64,000 bases of DNA from assembly GCA_038526245.1 (NCBI GenBank), contig JBCBGZ010000009.1, positions 1 through 64,000 of the forward strand, in the 5' to 3' direction. The translations under genes and the position numbers were made by a program. Source of the stretch: UBA5336 sp038526245. Lineage in GTDB: Bacteria > Pseudomonadota > Alphaproteobacteria > Caulobacterales > Hyphomonadaceae. Positions 36,807-45,689 of this stretch are shown piece after piece; position 1 is the first letter of the stretch, and the number at the start of each line of letters is the position of its first letter. The notes under the pieces were generated by a model. The model was given only the letters and a program-made list of their open reading frames with translations, was not told where the DNA came from and did no database searches.

Positions 36807-37118
36807 CTAGAACCGTTCCGGACGCATCACATCCACATTGCTGACGCTCACCACACCAATGTGGGAACCGAGAATATTGGCGATCTGATCCAATGCGGCG
36901 TCGACCTTGTCGTCGTCCCCAATGGATATGACGACCACCATATCGGACGCCGCCGATATGTCTGTGTCTCGACTCCAGCGATTGCCGCCGCCAAATCCTG
37001 CCATTGACGGGAGTACGGTGTATCCCGTCATCCCGGCCTGTTCGAGCACGCGACAGGCGCGTTTATAGGCCATCCGCTCAATGATCAGCTCGATACGACG
37101 CTTGCGGTGCAACTCCAT
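36807..37118 (-). CDS. sbtB: PII-like regulator of the SbtA bicarbonate transporter (SbtB-like)
   Basis: The 103-residue protein has the ferredoxin-like PII fold, with beta-1 RIELIIE, a T-loop-like segment around SMAGFGGGNRWSRDT, and MVVVISIGDDDKVDAAL leading to the last strands. It lacks the C-terminal cysteine pair of some cyanobacterial SbtB proteins. It follows sbtA by 12 nt, the usual pairing in which SbtB binds SbtA in response to adenine nucleotides. The assignment rests on fold and context. Confidence 0.78.
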   Translation of the reverse strand: MELHRKRRIELIIERMAYKRACRVLEQAGMTGYTVLPSMAGFGGGNRWSRDTDISAASDMVVVISIGDDDKVDAALDQIANILGSHIGVVSVSNVDVMRPERF

Positions 37119-37130
37119 GGCAAAGTCTCC

Positions 37131-38117
37131 CTATCCTGAGAGGCTGGCGGCCTGCTGGGCCAGAAAAATGTAGATCGGAATGCCGACGGTCACATTGAAC
37201 GGGAAAGTCACGCCAAGGGAAAGCGTCAGGTAGACCGAGGGCTTGGCCTCCGGCAGGGCCAGGCGCATTGCCGCCGGAACGGCGATGTAGGAGGCGGACG
37301 CTGCCAGAGTGATCAGGAGTGCGGCATCCCCAACCGGTAGGCCGAGGACGGCGCAAACCCCGGCCGTGATCACGGCTGATATGAGCGGCATATAGAGGCC
37401 GAAAACGAAGGTGGACACCGTCATCTGGCGCCAGCCCTGGCGCAGACCCCGCCCTGCATTCAAGCCCATATCCAGCAGGAACAGGCACAGCACGCCCTGG
37501 AACAGGCCCGTAAAGAATGGCTGTACATTGGCCGTGCCATCCTCGCCCGCGATCCAGCCAATGATCAGCGCGCCCACGAGGACGACGACTGACGCATTCA
37601 GCAAAACCTCACGCACCAGTTCGCCGCGCTCCGACCCGGCAATATCCCCGCGCGCCTTCTGTCCCTGGTGGGCCAGGATCAGTGCGGTGATAATGGCCGG
37701 CGTTTCCATGAGGGCCGCCGTGGCAACAAGGTGTCCGCCCGGCTCAAATCCGGACAGGCGAACCGCTTCGGTGGCGGCGACAAAGGTGACGATGGAGATA
37801 GATCCGTAGTGGGCAGCCGTTGCGGCGGCATCCGTCCGGCTCAATCGCGTGGTGAATTTCAACAGGACAAAGGCCAGTGCCGGAATGGCAAACGACAAGA
37901 CAATCCCAGCTGCCAGCACCAGAATTACCTCTGTCGTGAGCGGGTTTTTTGACATCTCCACCCCGCCCTTCAGGCCGATGGCCATCATGAGATAGATGGA
38001 CAGACCCTTGGAAAAGGCTTCCGGGACCGACATTTGCGAGCGCAACAGCGCCGCGCCCATGCCCAGCATGAAAAACAGAATAATTGGCGAGAGGAGAGTA
38101 GAAAGGGCGGTGTCCAT
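37131..38117 (-). CDS. sbtA: Sodium-dependent bicarbonate transporter SbtA
   Basis: The protein has 328 residues from ATG 38117 after GGGAG and about ten membrane helices. Family features are SPIILFFMLGMGAALLRS, MMAIGLKGGVEMS, the substrate region AAHYGSISIVTFVAATE, MLETPAIITAL-like sequence at AALMETPAIITAL, and LLDMGLNAGRGL. SbtA imports bicarbonate with sodium. No Rubisco or carboxysome genes lie in the window, so it may feed carboxylases or pH control. A start at 38237 was rejected. Confidence 0.85.
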   Translation of the reverse strand: MDTALSTLLSPIILFFMLGMGAALLRSQMSVPEAFSKGLSIYLMMAIGLKGGVEMSKNPLTTEVILVLAAGIVLSFAIPALAFVLLKFTTRLSRTDAAATAAHYGSISIVTFVAATEAVRLSGFEPGGHLVATAALMETPAIITALILAHQGQKARGDIAGSERGELVREVLLNASVVVLVGALIIGWIAGEDGTANVQPFFTGLFQGVLCLFLLDMGLNAGRGLRQGWRQMTVSTFVFGLYMPLISAVITAGVCAVLGLPVGDAALLITLAASASYIAVPAAMRLALPEAKPSVYLTLSLGVTFPFNVTVGIPIYIFLAQQAASLSG

Positions 38118-38454
38118 CGGCTGGCTCCCGTGACCGTCGGTGTCCGCCGGATTGCTCAAGTCCGGGCAATTCCGAGCCAAATAGGGCGCATTGCGGAAAA
38201 GATAAACCACAGCCGGTTCGAATTCTCCGACGAACACGCCCAGCGCGAAGAGGTCTTTGAGGTTCGTATCGAGCGACGAACCACTCCGCTCAGGCGGGCG
38301 TTTTGCAGTCTTCAGTGCAATTCCCGGTACAACGTGCCCAATCGGGACTTGAACGGGGCGTCAAAAACGCGGATGAACGGAACGTACCGTTTTTCGGAGA
38401 AATCGCTAGCTGCCCAATGCCTTGGCGAGGGTGCTAGCTGAAAGAAGGACCGCC
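38118..38454. promoter_or_regulatory. 337-bp divergent spacer between sbtA and tetR
   Basis: No gene is seen here. A direct repeat GCTAGCTG occurs at 38405-38412 and 38433-38440, the second copy ending 14 nt before the tetR start, so it could be an autoregulatory operator. Near 38374-38391 there is a partly palindromic AACGGAACGTACCGTT. The rest holds the sbtA promoter side with no obvious structure. Confidence 0.35.
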
Positions 38455-39039
38455 ATGGCAGGCAGCACTCGCAAACAAGGCCCAAAACGCAGCGAAGACT
38501 CCCGTGCTGCGATCCTGGCGGCTACGCGGGAGGAACTGGCGGAAAATGGTTGGCGCAAATTCAGCGTCGACGGCGTTGCCAAACGGGCGCGGGCTTCCAA
38601 ACAGACCATTTATCGCTGGTGGCCCTCTGTGGGTGCCATGTGTGTGGACGCCGGCCTCGAACTGCTGCCCGCCCAGGGCCGTTTGGGCCGCGATCCTGCC
38701 GAGCGGGTGACAGATATCTTTCTGCCGCTGGAAATTGCAGCACGCGCTGGAACGGGCCACGCTGTTCTGCGCGCAAGCTTGATAGCCGCAGCCGATGATG
38801 CGGACGCGGGAGAGTATTGGCGAGCCTGGCTCCAGGACAATCTGCGCACGCCCTTGAGGAATGTGCTCGCAGAGCTGACTGCAAAACGCATCATTCGGCG
38901 CGACTGGGAAATTGATATCGCCATGCAGCTTATGCTTGGCGCATTCTGGCATCGGCTTGTGCTCATGCGCGCCCCCATCAGCGATGGGCACATGGCCTCA
39001 CAAGCAGGCCTTTTGCTGAAACTGTTCGAAGAGACCTAA
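38455..39039 (+). CDS. TetR/AcrR family transcriptional regulator
   Basis: The protein has 194 residues from ATG 38455 after AAGGA. The N-terminal helix-turn-helix reads SRAAILAATREELAENGW then VDGVAKRARASKQTIYRWW, with the typical YRWW end of helix 3. The C-terminal ligand domain belongs to the TetR_C_11-like group (LELLPAQGRL, FLPLEIAA, LMLGAFWHRLVL). The inducer is unknown. Its targets are likely itself or the divergent sbtAB pair. Confidence 0.88.
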   Translation: MAGSTRKQGPKRSEDSRAAILAATREELAENGWRKFSVDGVAKRARASKQTIYRWWPSVGAMCVDAGLELLPAQGRLGRDPAERVTDIFLPLEIAARAGTGHAVLRASLIAAADDADAGEYWRAWLQDNLRTPLRNVLAELTAKRIIRRDWEIDIAMQLMLGAFWHRLVLMRAPISDGHMASQAGLLLKLFEET

Positions 39040-39061
39040 GAGCAACGCCCCGACTCTTCGA

Positions 39062-39895
39062 TTACCCCGGCGCGTTCGCTGCGGGGAAAACGCCGAGAAT
39101 TTTCAGGCTGGCCGAGAAGAACCCCAATTCCTCAAGTGCCAATTGCACGGGTCGCTCATCGGGATGGCCCTCAATCTCTGCGTAGAATTGCGACGCCTGA
39201 AATGCCCCATCGATCTGGTAGCTTTCAAGCTTGGTCATGTTCACACCGTTCGTCGCGAACCCGCCTAACGTCTTGTAAAGCGCGGCCGGAATGTTGCGGA
39301 CCTGAAACAGGAAAGCCGTCTTGATGGGGCCACCGCCCGACTCCAGTTCCTGCGGCTCGGCCGACATGATGACGAATCGGGTCGTGTTGTGGCGCGCATC
39401 TTCGATATCTTCGGCGAGTATCTCCAAACCGTAGACATCCGCGGCAAGTCGGGGGGCAATGGCTCCAATGGCTGGATCGCCCGCCTCGGCCACTTCGCGG
39501 GCCGCGCCGGCCGTATCGGCGGATGTAACGGCATCGATCCCATGTTGCTTCAGGAACTTACGACATTGCCCCAACGCCATGATGTGGGACCGCGCTTTCG
39601 TGATCTCCGCCAGCTTGGTTCCGGGCAAGGCCATGAGTTGGAACCGAATGGGTAGATAGTGCTCGCCCACGATGTGCAGATTTGTGCCGGGCAGAAGATA
39701 GTGGATATCGCCCACGCGCCCCGCAATCGTGTTTTCCACAGGGATCATCGCCAGCTTGGCCGACCCGCTCTCTACAGCTGCGAGCGTGTCTTCGAAGGTA
39801 CGGCATGGCAGTGGCGTCAGGTCTGGAAAGGCTTCATTGCAAGCGATGTGGGAATTGGCACCGGGCTCGCCCTGATAGGCAATGGATACTGTCAT
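39062..39895 (-). CDS. pheA: Prephenate dehydratase
   Basis: Monofunctional PheA of 277 residues for phenylalanine synthesis. The catalytic domain shows YQGEPGANSH, MIPVENTIAGRVGD and the TRF motif in HNTTRFVIMS. The C-terminal ACT domain starts at TAFLFQVRNIPAALY. The usual ESRP phenylalanine-binding motif is ESYQ here (KLESYQIDG), a variant I associate with alphaproteobacterial enzymes, so feedback binding may differ. It is divergent from the cytochrome c gene. Confidence 0.93.
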   Translation of the reverse strand: MTVSIAYQGEPGANSHIACNEAFPDLTPLPCRTFEDTLAAVESGSAKLAMIPVENTIAGRVGDIHYLLPGTNLHIVGEHYLPIRFQLMALPGTKLAEITKARSHIMALGQCRKFLKQHGIDAVTSADTAGAAREVAEAGDPAIGAIAPRLAADVYGLEILAEDIEDARHNTTRFVIMSAEPQELESGGGPIKTAFLFQVRNIPAALYKTLGGFATNGVNMTKLESYQIDGAFQASQFYAEIEGHPDERPVQLALEELGFFSASLKILGVFPAANAPG

Positions 39896-39994
39896 CTGAG
39901 TCCTTCGTCGCAGTGCGTCACCGCGTCAGTTGTGGAGGCCCCTCTAGCGTGCCACCTAGCGGAAACCAAGACCACACTCATCTGGATACGTATT

Positions 39995-40714
39995 ATGGGC
40001 GGTATGAGCTTAAACACCATTTTTGGATGCCTCCTGGCGGTCCTTCTTGTGATCCTCGGGCTCCACAACCTTTCACATTCTCTGTTTGCCCCGGAGAAAG
40101 GTCACCATGACGACCATCACGGCGAAGAACTCTCGCTGAACGAGAAGATCGCCTCGAGCTACGCTTACTATGTCGAGATCGCAGATGCTGGCGGCACCGA
40201 CTCGGGCGAACCCGAACCGGTGTTCGACCTGGGGCTGGCCCTTGCCAACGCGGATCCCGCGCGCGGCGAAAGCAGCTTCAAACAGAAGTGCCAGTCCTGT
40301 CACTCCATCGAGCAAGGCGGCGGCAATGGCATCGGCCCTGCCCTCTGGAACACGGTGGGCGCTGCAAAAGCAGCCCAGGACGGGTTCCGTTATTCCGGCG
40401 CCCTGTCCGGCATGGGCGGTGAGTGGACGTACGAAAACCTCAACGACTGGCTGAAGAATCCGTCGGGCTATGTCAGCGGCACATCCATGGCTTTTGCGGG
40501 CCTGAACCGCGACAGCGAACGCGCAAACGTAATCGCCTACCTGTCAACCCAAACAGCCAGCCCCATTCCATTCCCAGCTGCGATGGACGCAGCTGTTGAG
40601 CCCGCTACCGCAGAGGTTGAGGCTCCTGCAGATGCCGCTGAACTCCAGGAAGTGATCGATACCCCAGTGGAAGAGGTCGTCGAAGAAATCATCGACGACA
40701 CGATCGGCGAATAA
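39995..40714 (+). CDS. Membrane-anchored cytochrome c (c-552/CycM type)
   Basis: The protein has 239 residues. An uncleaved N-terminal helix (IFGCLLAVLLVILGLHNL) is followed by a His/Asp-rich linker, then one class I haem c domain with CQSCH, GPALWNTVG and the distal Met in GTSMAFAGL. The acidic, Pro/Ala/Glu-rich C-terminal tail is unusually long (about 55 residues). It probably shuttles electrons from the bc1 complex to a terminal oxidase. ATG 39995 or 40004 may be used. A strong terminator follows. Confidence 0.9.
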   Translation: MGGMSLNTIFGCLLAVLLVILGLHNLSHSLFAPEKGHHDDHHGEELSLNEKIASSYAYYVEIADAGGTDSGEPEPVFDLGLALANADPARGESSFKQKCQSCHSIEQGGGNGIGPALWNTVGAAKAAQDGFRYSGALSGMGGEWTYENLNDWLKNPSGYVSGTSMAFAGLNRDSERANVIAYLSTQTASPIPFPAAMDAAVEPATAEVEAPADAAELQEVIDTPVEEVVEEIIDDTIGE

Positions 40715-40738
40715 GTAAGACTTGAATCCGAATGCGAG

Positions 40739-40769
40739 AACGGCGCCGGATGCTCCTGGCGCCGTTTTT
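40739..40769 (+). terminator. Rho-independent terminator of the cytochrome c gene
   Basis: Perfect 9-base arms AACGGCGCC and GGCGCCGTT with a 10-nt loop, then TTTCTTTT. It separates the gene from the convergent MarR gene. Confidence 0.9.
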
Positions 40770-40780
40770 CTTTTGTGAGA

Positions 40781-41149
40781 TCAGGCGGCTTTGGAGACCT
40801 TGGCCGGTTTCTTACCGGTCGTGGCGCCTTTGACGATTGGCCTTGCCATGGCGCGCAGAAAAGTGGTGCCGGCCTGGGTTCGCACGATGAAGACCGAGCG
40901 CAAGTCTCGCTCGTCGGTTTGCCGCCGCACCAGGCCGAGCGACTCCAACTTGTCTACAGCGCGGGTGATAACGGGCTTTGAAAGCTCCAATTCTGCGGCA
41001 AGCCCCCGAACGGTATGGGGTCCGCGCTCCAGCGCCACCACCATCAGGATCGCGCTTTGGCGCGCGGTCAGGTCAGGTGCATCGCCCGAGACACTGGCCG
41101 TAAAAGCAGATTTGAGGAACTCCAGCGCTTCACGTTCGTTGATGGACAT
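40781..41149 (-). CDS. MarR family transcriptional regulator
   Basis: The protein has 122 residues from ATG 41149 after GGGAG. The winged helix is clear: LTARQSAILMVVALERG, VRGLAAELELSKPVITRAVD, LESLGLVRRQTDERDLRS and the wing SVFIVRTQAG. It is short for MarR, with a truncated C-terminal dimer helix and a basic tail. The ligand and targets are unknown. It sits just downstream of the aminopeptidase gene on the same strand. Confidence 0.87.
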   Translation of the reverse strand: MSINEREALEFLKSAFTASVSGDAPDLTARQSAILMVVALERGPHTVRGLAAELELSKPVITRAVDKLESLGLVRRQTDERDLRSVFIVRTQAGTTFLRAMARPIVKGATTGKKPAKVSKAA

Positions 41150-41215
41150 GTCCGCTCCCTCCCGACATGGAAAGAAGCGTTCCGTGATTTGGTGATTCTC
41201 GCAAGACGCGAGTGG

Positions 41216-42577
41216 TCAGGCGCCGTAACGTGACTGGAGCATGGACCAGCTCGCGCGCAGACCCGTCGCCGCTCCGCCAGCCGGGCGGCCATACTTGGAC
41301 TCCCGCCAGGCCCAGATGTCGAAATGCATCCATCGCGGCGCTTCGACAAAGCGCGACAGGTAAACGGCAGCTGTAATCGACCCGCCCATCCGGCCACCCG
41401 CGTTCGAGATGTCAGCGATCGAACTGGACAGCATGGACTCATAGGGCCGCCAAAGGGGCATCCGCCACACTGGTTCTCCGGACGCCTTCGCGCCCGCCTC
41501 GATGGCTAAGGACAGCTCTTCATCATCGGTGTAGTAAGGTGCGAGATCGGGCCCAAGCGCGACACGGGCAGCGCCGGTCAGCGTGGCATAATCAACCAAA
41601 ATGTCCGGGTTGCCTTCGCAAGCGCGGGCGAGCGCATCGCACAAGATCAAGCGTCCCTCGGCATCGGTGTTGTCGATCTCGACCTTCAGCCCCTTGCGCG
41701 TCGCAACGACATCTCCCGGCCGGAACGCATTGCCGGCGATCGCATTTTCGACCGCAGGCACATAGAGCTTCAGGAAGACCGGGAGCTGGGCCTCCATAAC
41801 TAGTTTTGCGAGACCGATGGCGTGGGCCGCACCGCCCATATCCTTTTTCATCAGGCGCATGTAATCGCCCGTCTTGATATTCAGGCCCCCGGTATCGAAG
41901 GCGACGCCTTTGCCAACAATTGCGAGTTCGGGATGATCCGGGTTGCCCCAGCTTAACTCCATCAGGCGTGGGGCAATATCGGCCGCCCGGCCGACGGCGT
42001 GGATCATCGGATAGTTCTGATCCAGCAACGCATCGCCCAGCGTGGTCTCCAGGCGCGCACCATTGTCTTCGGCCAATGCGGAAATCGCGCCCTGGATGGC
42101 ATCCGGTCCCATATCTTCAGCCGGTGTGTTCACAAGGTCGCGAACGAACCGAACGGCGCTGGCCTCCCGATCGATGGCCACACTGTCTTCGCCCTCTGGC
42201 AGCACCAGTTGCGGCGGCGCGGAAGCGGCATCCCGGTAAGCATCGAAGCTGTATGCGCCATCGTGCCAGCCAGCTGCGGCAGACGCGAAGCTGAATCCGT
42301 CCGGAAGTCGGGCGATTTCATAGGCCCCCTTCGGAAGCCTTGCGGACAGGGCAGCAAGCGCCAGTGCGTCGCGTCCAGAACCAATTCCAAACAAGACGTC
42401 TCCAAGGCTGCCATCGCTGCGCGGGGAAATCACGCACTGGCCTTGAGCGCCCACAAACCCCGATGCATCGGCAAATGCGCCAAGGGGTCCGCCGGGCCGC
42501 GCCTCCTGCCAGTCGGAGGAGGTGAAAACGTGGATCTGAGCCGGAGCCTCTGCCGACGCTGTAAATACGGGGTCCAT
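41216..42577 (-). CDS. M17 family leucyl aminopeptidase
   Basis: The protein has 453 residues from ATG 42577, preceded by AGAGGAG. The C-terminal catalytic domain has the two-metal site: VGKGVAFDTGGLNIK, MKKDMGGAA and the signature NTDAEGRL. The N-terminal domain is smaller and divergent, typical of the alphaproteobacterial PepA-like group. It releases N-terminal residues from peptides in the cytoplasm. The 63-codon upstream extension was rejected, as it lacks a ribosome site. Confidence 0.92.
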   Translation of the reverse strand: MDPVFTASAEAPAQIHVFTSSDWQEARPGGPLGAFADASGFVGAQGQCVISPRSDGSLGDVLFGIGSGRDALALAALSARLPKGAYEIARLPDGFSFASAAAGWHDGAYSFDAYRDAASAPPQLVLPEGEDSVAIDREASAVRFVRDLVNTPAEDMGPDAIQGAISALAEDNGARLETTLGDALLDQNYPMIHAVGRAADIAPRLMELSWGNPDHPELAIVGKGVAFDTGGLNIKTGDYMRLMKKDMGGAAHAIGLAKLVMEAQLPVFLKLYVPAVENAIAGNAFRPGDVVATRKGLKVEIDNTDAEGRLILCDALARACEGNPDILVDYATLTGAARVALGPDLAPYYTDDEELSLAIEAGAKASGEPVWRMPLWRPYESMLSSSIADISNAGGRMGGSITAAVYLSRFVEAPRWMHFDIWAWRESKYGRPAGGAATGLRASWSMLQSRYGA

Positions 42578-42696
42578 TTTGGCTCCTCTAGGGAAAAAGC
42601 GCAGAAAAGTTAAGGGATGAGCCCGCAGCGTTAACCAGTCCTTGACCGGGGCCTGCGCACATCTTTCGACATCCTTAGAACGTGAGGTAATGCGAC

Positions 42697-43584
42697 ATGT
42701 CCAGTGCCCAAAAAGGCAAACTGTCCCTGGTGGTGGCCGCAGCAATCGCCCTGGGTGGTTGTGCAACCGATGGCAGTGCTGTTCTTCCGGTTCAGTCAGA
42801 GGTCGCGCCCGAAACAGATCCGCAGTTCATGCCCGCCACAGCGGAAGAGCGCGAAATCGCCAATCGGATGCCACCCCTCGAGCGGGCAAACTTCTGGGCT
42901 GTCGAGTATGCGAAAACGCCAGAAGACCTCGACACCGCACTCGATTTCGCCCGTGCGCTCGCCGGTATCGGCAGCCATGAGCGTATCGTTCAATTGATGA
43001 CAGAGACGGAAGTTATCCATCCCTTCTCCGCCGAAGTGAAACGCCTGAAAGCCCGCAGCATGACTGCGACAAACGACTTTGCTGGCGCACGCCGGGCCTT
43101 GCAGGCAGCCGCCGTCATCGCTCCGGCAGATGCGGCCATCCTCGCATCGCTGGCACTGACAAATGACCGTCTGGGAGATCATGTCACAGCCCAGGTGGCC
43201 TACCGCCAGGCCCTTGAAATCGACCCCAATCGGGTCGCGACCCTATCCAATTTCGGATTGTCACTCGCCCTATCGGGTGACCTCGATGCTGCCGAGGGCC
43301 AGCTCCGCAAGGCAGCCAGCCTCGAGGGCGCGAACTCCAATGTACGCCAGAACCTCGCCCTTGTGCTCGGTTTGCAAGGTCGGTTCGATGAAATGATCGA
43401 AGCGGCTGGGGATGCCCCCGAAGAAACCATGCGCCGGAATGCGGAATTGTTGCGCGAGTTGCGGGGTGACGCGCCTCCAACCTCGATCGCGCCCGACGCA
43501 ACTACCAATGATGGGCCGACCGAAACTGCAAAAGAAGAAGCCTCCGCTCGCGCCCCATCCCTTCGCCGCAGCTCGGAGGGCTGA
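42697..43584 (+). CDS. tadD: TadD-like TPR lipoprotein of the Tad pilus
   Basis: The protein has 295 residues. A lipobox signal (SLVVAAAIALGGCATDG) is followed by four TPR-like units (TPEDLDTALDFARAL; DFAGARRALQAAAVIAP; DHVTAQVAYRQALEIDP; GDLDAAEGQLRKAASLE) and a disordered C-terminus. TadD is the pilotin-like lipoprotein needed to assemble the outer-membrane secretin. It is convergent with the tad operon rather than in it. RBS is GAGG. Confidence 0.82.
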   Translation: MSSAQKGKLSLVVAAAIALGGCATDGSAVLPVQSEVAPETDPQFMPATAEEREIANRMPPLERANFWAVEYAKTPEDLDTALDFARALAGIGSHERIVQLMTETEVIHPFSAEVKRLKARSMTATNDFAGARRALQAAAVIAPADAAILASLALTNDRLGDHVTAQVAYRQALEIDPNRVATLSNFGLSLALSGDLDAAEGQLRKAASLEGANSNVRQNLALVLGLQGRFDEMIEAAGDAPEETMRRNAELLRELRGDAPPTSIAPDATTNDGPTETAKEEASARAPSLRRSSEG

Positions 43585-43610
43585 TCTTCAAAGCAACCTG
43601 GTAACGCAAA

Positions 43611-43647
43611 GGCCCGCTGCGCTATGATGTGCAGCGGGCCTTTTTTT
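43611..43647 (+). terminator. Rho-independent terminator of tadD
   Basis: Arms GGCCCGCTGC and GCAGCGGGCC enclose a short loop and are followed by seven T residues. It separates tadD from convergent tadC. Confidence 0.9.
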
Positions 43648-43682
43648 ATGTCGGCGAGCAAAGCGGCGCGCGGACCGCCGCC

Positions 43683-44648
43683 CTACATTTCCTGGAAGTT
43701 GATATAGGCCGGGCCGAGCACCACAACGAACAGCACTGGCAGGAAGAATACGATCATGGGCACGGTCAGCTTGGCAGGCAGGGCGGCTGCCTTCTTCTCG
43801 GCCTCGGACATGCGCATATCCCGGTTTTCCTTGGCCATGACGCGCAGGGCGTCGCCGAGGGGCGTGCCGTAGCGCTCGCCCTGGACGAGGGCCATGCATA
43901 CCGATTTCACGCCCTCATGGCCCGTACGCTTGGCCAGGTTTTCATAGGCCATGCGCCGCTCGGGCAGGTAGGAAAGCTCTGCCGTTGTCAGCGTCAGTTC
44001 CTCGGCGAGTTCAGGCGACGCCGAGCCGATCTCACTGCCCACCTTTCCGAAGGCCATCTCGATCGACATACCGGATTCAACACAGATCAGCAGCATGTCC
44101 AACGCGTCGGGAAAGGCCTTCATAATCGAAGCCTGACGCTTTTGTTTCAAGTTCCCGATATACATGGTCGGCGCATAGAAACCCGCCGCTGCACCAAACA
44201 GGATCGCGCCGTATTTCTGGATGGGCTCAAACCCCATATCGTTGACGAAGAAGATATAGATGAAGGTCGCGACTGCGCCCACAAAGGGCAACGAGAATCG
44301 GAAGAAGTAGAAGGTGGCGATGGGTTTCGGCCCGCGAAAGCCCGCCTGCGCCAGGCTTTGCTCCACATTCGGGTCTTCCAGAAGCGTCGCCAGGTTCAGC
44401 TTCTTTGTAATGTCAGCCATTGTGCCCTTGGCTTCGCGGCGGATCGATTTTCCGTCTTGTTCCAGCCGGGCGCGGGACTGCTTGCGCAACCGCTCGCGCT
44501 GGGTGGTAACGGCCTTCAGACGTGTTTCGAGCTTGTCGCCCTTGAGCGCGGGCAGCGACAACGAAACGATCGTTGCAAACATGGCCGCCGCCGCCAGGAT
44601 CGAGGCGAGGGTTGGTCCGTTCAGGAAGGTCTCAGCAAAGCTCTCCAC
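43683..44648 (-). CDS. tadC: Tad pilus platform protein TadC
   Basis: The protein has 321 residues of the T2SS GspF type. Membrane helices are at about 15-33 (ASILAAAAMFATIVSLSLPA), 118-150 and the C-terminus (MIVFFLPVLFVVVLGPAY). The GspF domain contains FPDALDMLLICVESGMSIEMA and ERYGTPLGDALRVMA. It forms the inner-membrane base with TadB on which the CpaF ATPase acts. It is the last gene of the operon. Confidence 0.92.
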   Translation of the reverse strand: MESFAETFLNGPTLASILAAAAMFATIVSLSLPALKGDKLETRLKAVTTQRERLRKQSRARLEQDGKSIRREAKGTMADITKKLNLATLLEDPNVEQSLAQAGFRGPKPIATFYFFRFSLPFVGAVATFIYIFFVNDMGFEPIQKYGAILFGAAAGFYAPTMYIGNLKQKRQASIMKAFPDALDMLLICVESGMSIEMAFGKVGSEIGSASPELAEELTLTTAELSYLPERRMAYENLAKRTGHEGVKSVCMALVQGERYGTPLGDALRVMAKENRDMRMSEAEKKAAALPAKLTVPMIVFFLPVLFVVVLGPAYINFQEM

Positions 44649-44657
44649 ACGCGCCCC

Positions 44658-45686
44658 CTAGATCTCGAAGTTGATCATGTTGCGCATCACCATGATGCCG
44701 CAGAACATCCAGAAGGCACCGCCTGCCAGGAAGGTATGCCCGAGGGATGTGGTGAAGAGTTTCATAACGTATTCGGGGGTGGTCATGTAGACCATGCCGC
44801 CCACGGCAAACGGCAATGAGCCGATAATCATGGCGGACGCTTTCGCCTCCGACGACATCGCCTTGATCTTCTCACGCATCATTTTGCGCGACCGGATGAT
44901 GCTTGAGAGGTTGCCAAGGGCTTCCGAAAGGTTACCGCCCGACTTGGACTGAATGTTCAGCACGATGACGAAAAAGTTCACCTCGGGCAGCGGGACGCTC
45001 TGGTAGAATTTTCCCAATGCCTGCTCGACTGTGTTGCCCATACGGATGTTGTCCGACAGCTGTTGGAATTCCGTTGAGAGCGGATCGGGGCTTTCCCGCG
45101 CAATAATCTGAAGACATTCGTTCAATGGCAGGCCGGATTTCACACCCCGCACAATGATATCGATGGCATCGGCAAACTGGTTGGTCAGTTTCTTGTTCCG
45201 CATGCCTGCCAGAAAGCCCAGCAGGAAACGTGGCAGCCCCAGGAAGCCTGCAAAACCGGCCGCGAAGATCACGACAGGCCGCGAGCGCAGCTCAATGCCG
45301 CTGACGGTGGCGCCATCCGCGCCGGAAATGTAAGCCACGGTGGCCGCTGTCAGCCCCAACACCACGGAGGCGATCCAGAACGCCGATATTGGAACGTCCA
45401 GGCCAGCCTGCTTTAGACGCGAGCCGATATCGCGCGGCATGATTGAGCGCTTCCGGGCTTCGTTCTCCGTGCGTAGCCGGTCGAGCATCTGCTGTGTCTG
45501 GCGACGCCGGCTATCCTGCTTTTCATTGCGCGCCTTGCTCACGCGATCTTTCTTGTCGCTGGAAAGTTGCTTGGCGCGCTTCGCAACCGCTTCGCCCGAT
45601 CCACCACCGGCAAAGGCCAGTCCAACCCCTGCGATTGCAAGGAACGCCAATCCAGCAATGCCGTATATGATCAGGTCTTCGTTCAT
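44658..45686 (-). CDS. tadB: Tad pilus platform protein TadB
   Basis: The protein has 342 residues. An N-terminal helix (IIYGIAGLAFLAIAGVGLAF) is followed by a basic coiled region (KRAKQLSSDKKDRVSKARN), then the T2SSF domain with FADAIDIIVRGVKSGLPLNE, NTVEQALGKFY and a closing membrane helix. It pairs with TadC. The gap to cpaF is 3 nt and to tadC 9 nt. Confidence 0.93.
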   Translation of the reverse strand: MNEDLIIYGIAGLAFLAIAGVGLAFAGGGSGEAVAKRAKQLSSDKKDRVSKARNEKQDSRRRQTQQMLDRLRTENEARKRSIMPRDIGSRLKQAGLDVPISAFWIASVVLGLTAATVAYISGADGATVSGIELRSRPVVIFAAGFAGFLGLPRFLLGFLAGMRNKKLTNQFADAIDIIVRGVKSGLPLNECLQIIARESPDPLSTEFQQLSDNIRMGNTVEQALGKFYQSVPLPEVNFFVIVLNIQSKSGGNLSEALGNLSSIIRSRKMMREKIKAMSSEAKASAMIIGSLPFAVGGMVYMTTPEYVMKLFTTSLGHTFLAGGAFWMFCGIMVMRNMINFEI

Positions 45687-45689
45687 ATC

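Noticed and set aside
39659..39994. Upstream extension of the cytochrome c frame
   Set aside because: It lies antisense to pheA and lacks a ribosome site. The membrane anchor begins at 39995 or 40004.
43629..44819. Long plus-strand open frame
   Set aside because: It is a shadow of tadC and tadB; its composition is not protein-like and the opposite strand has clear family motifs.
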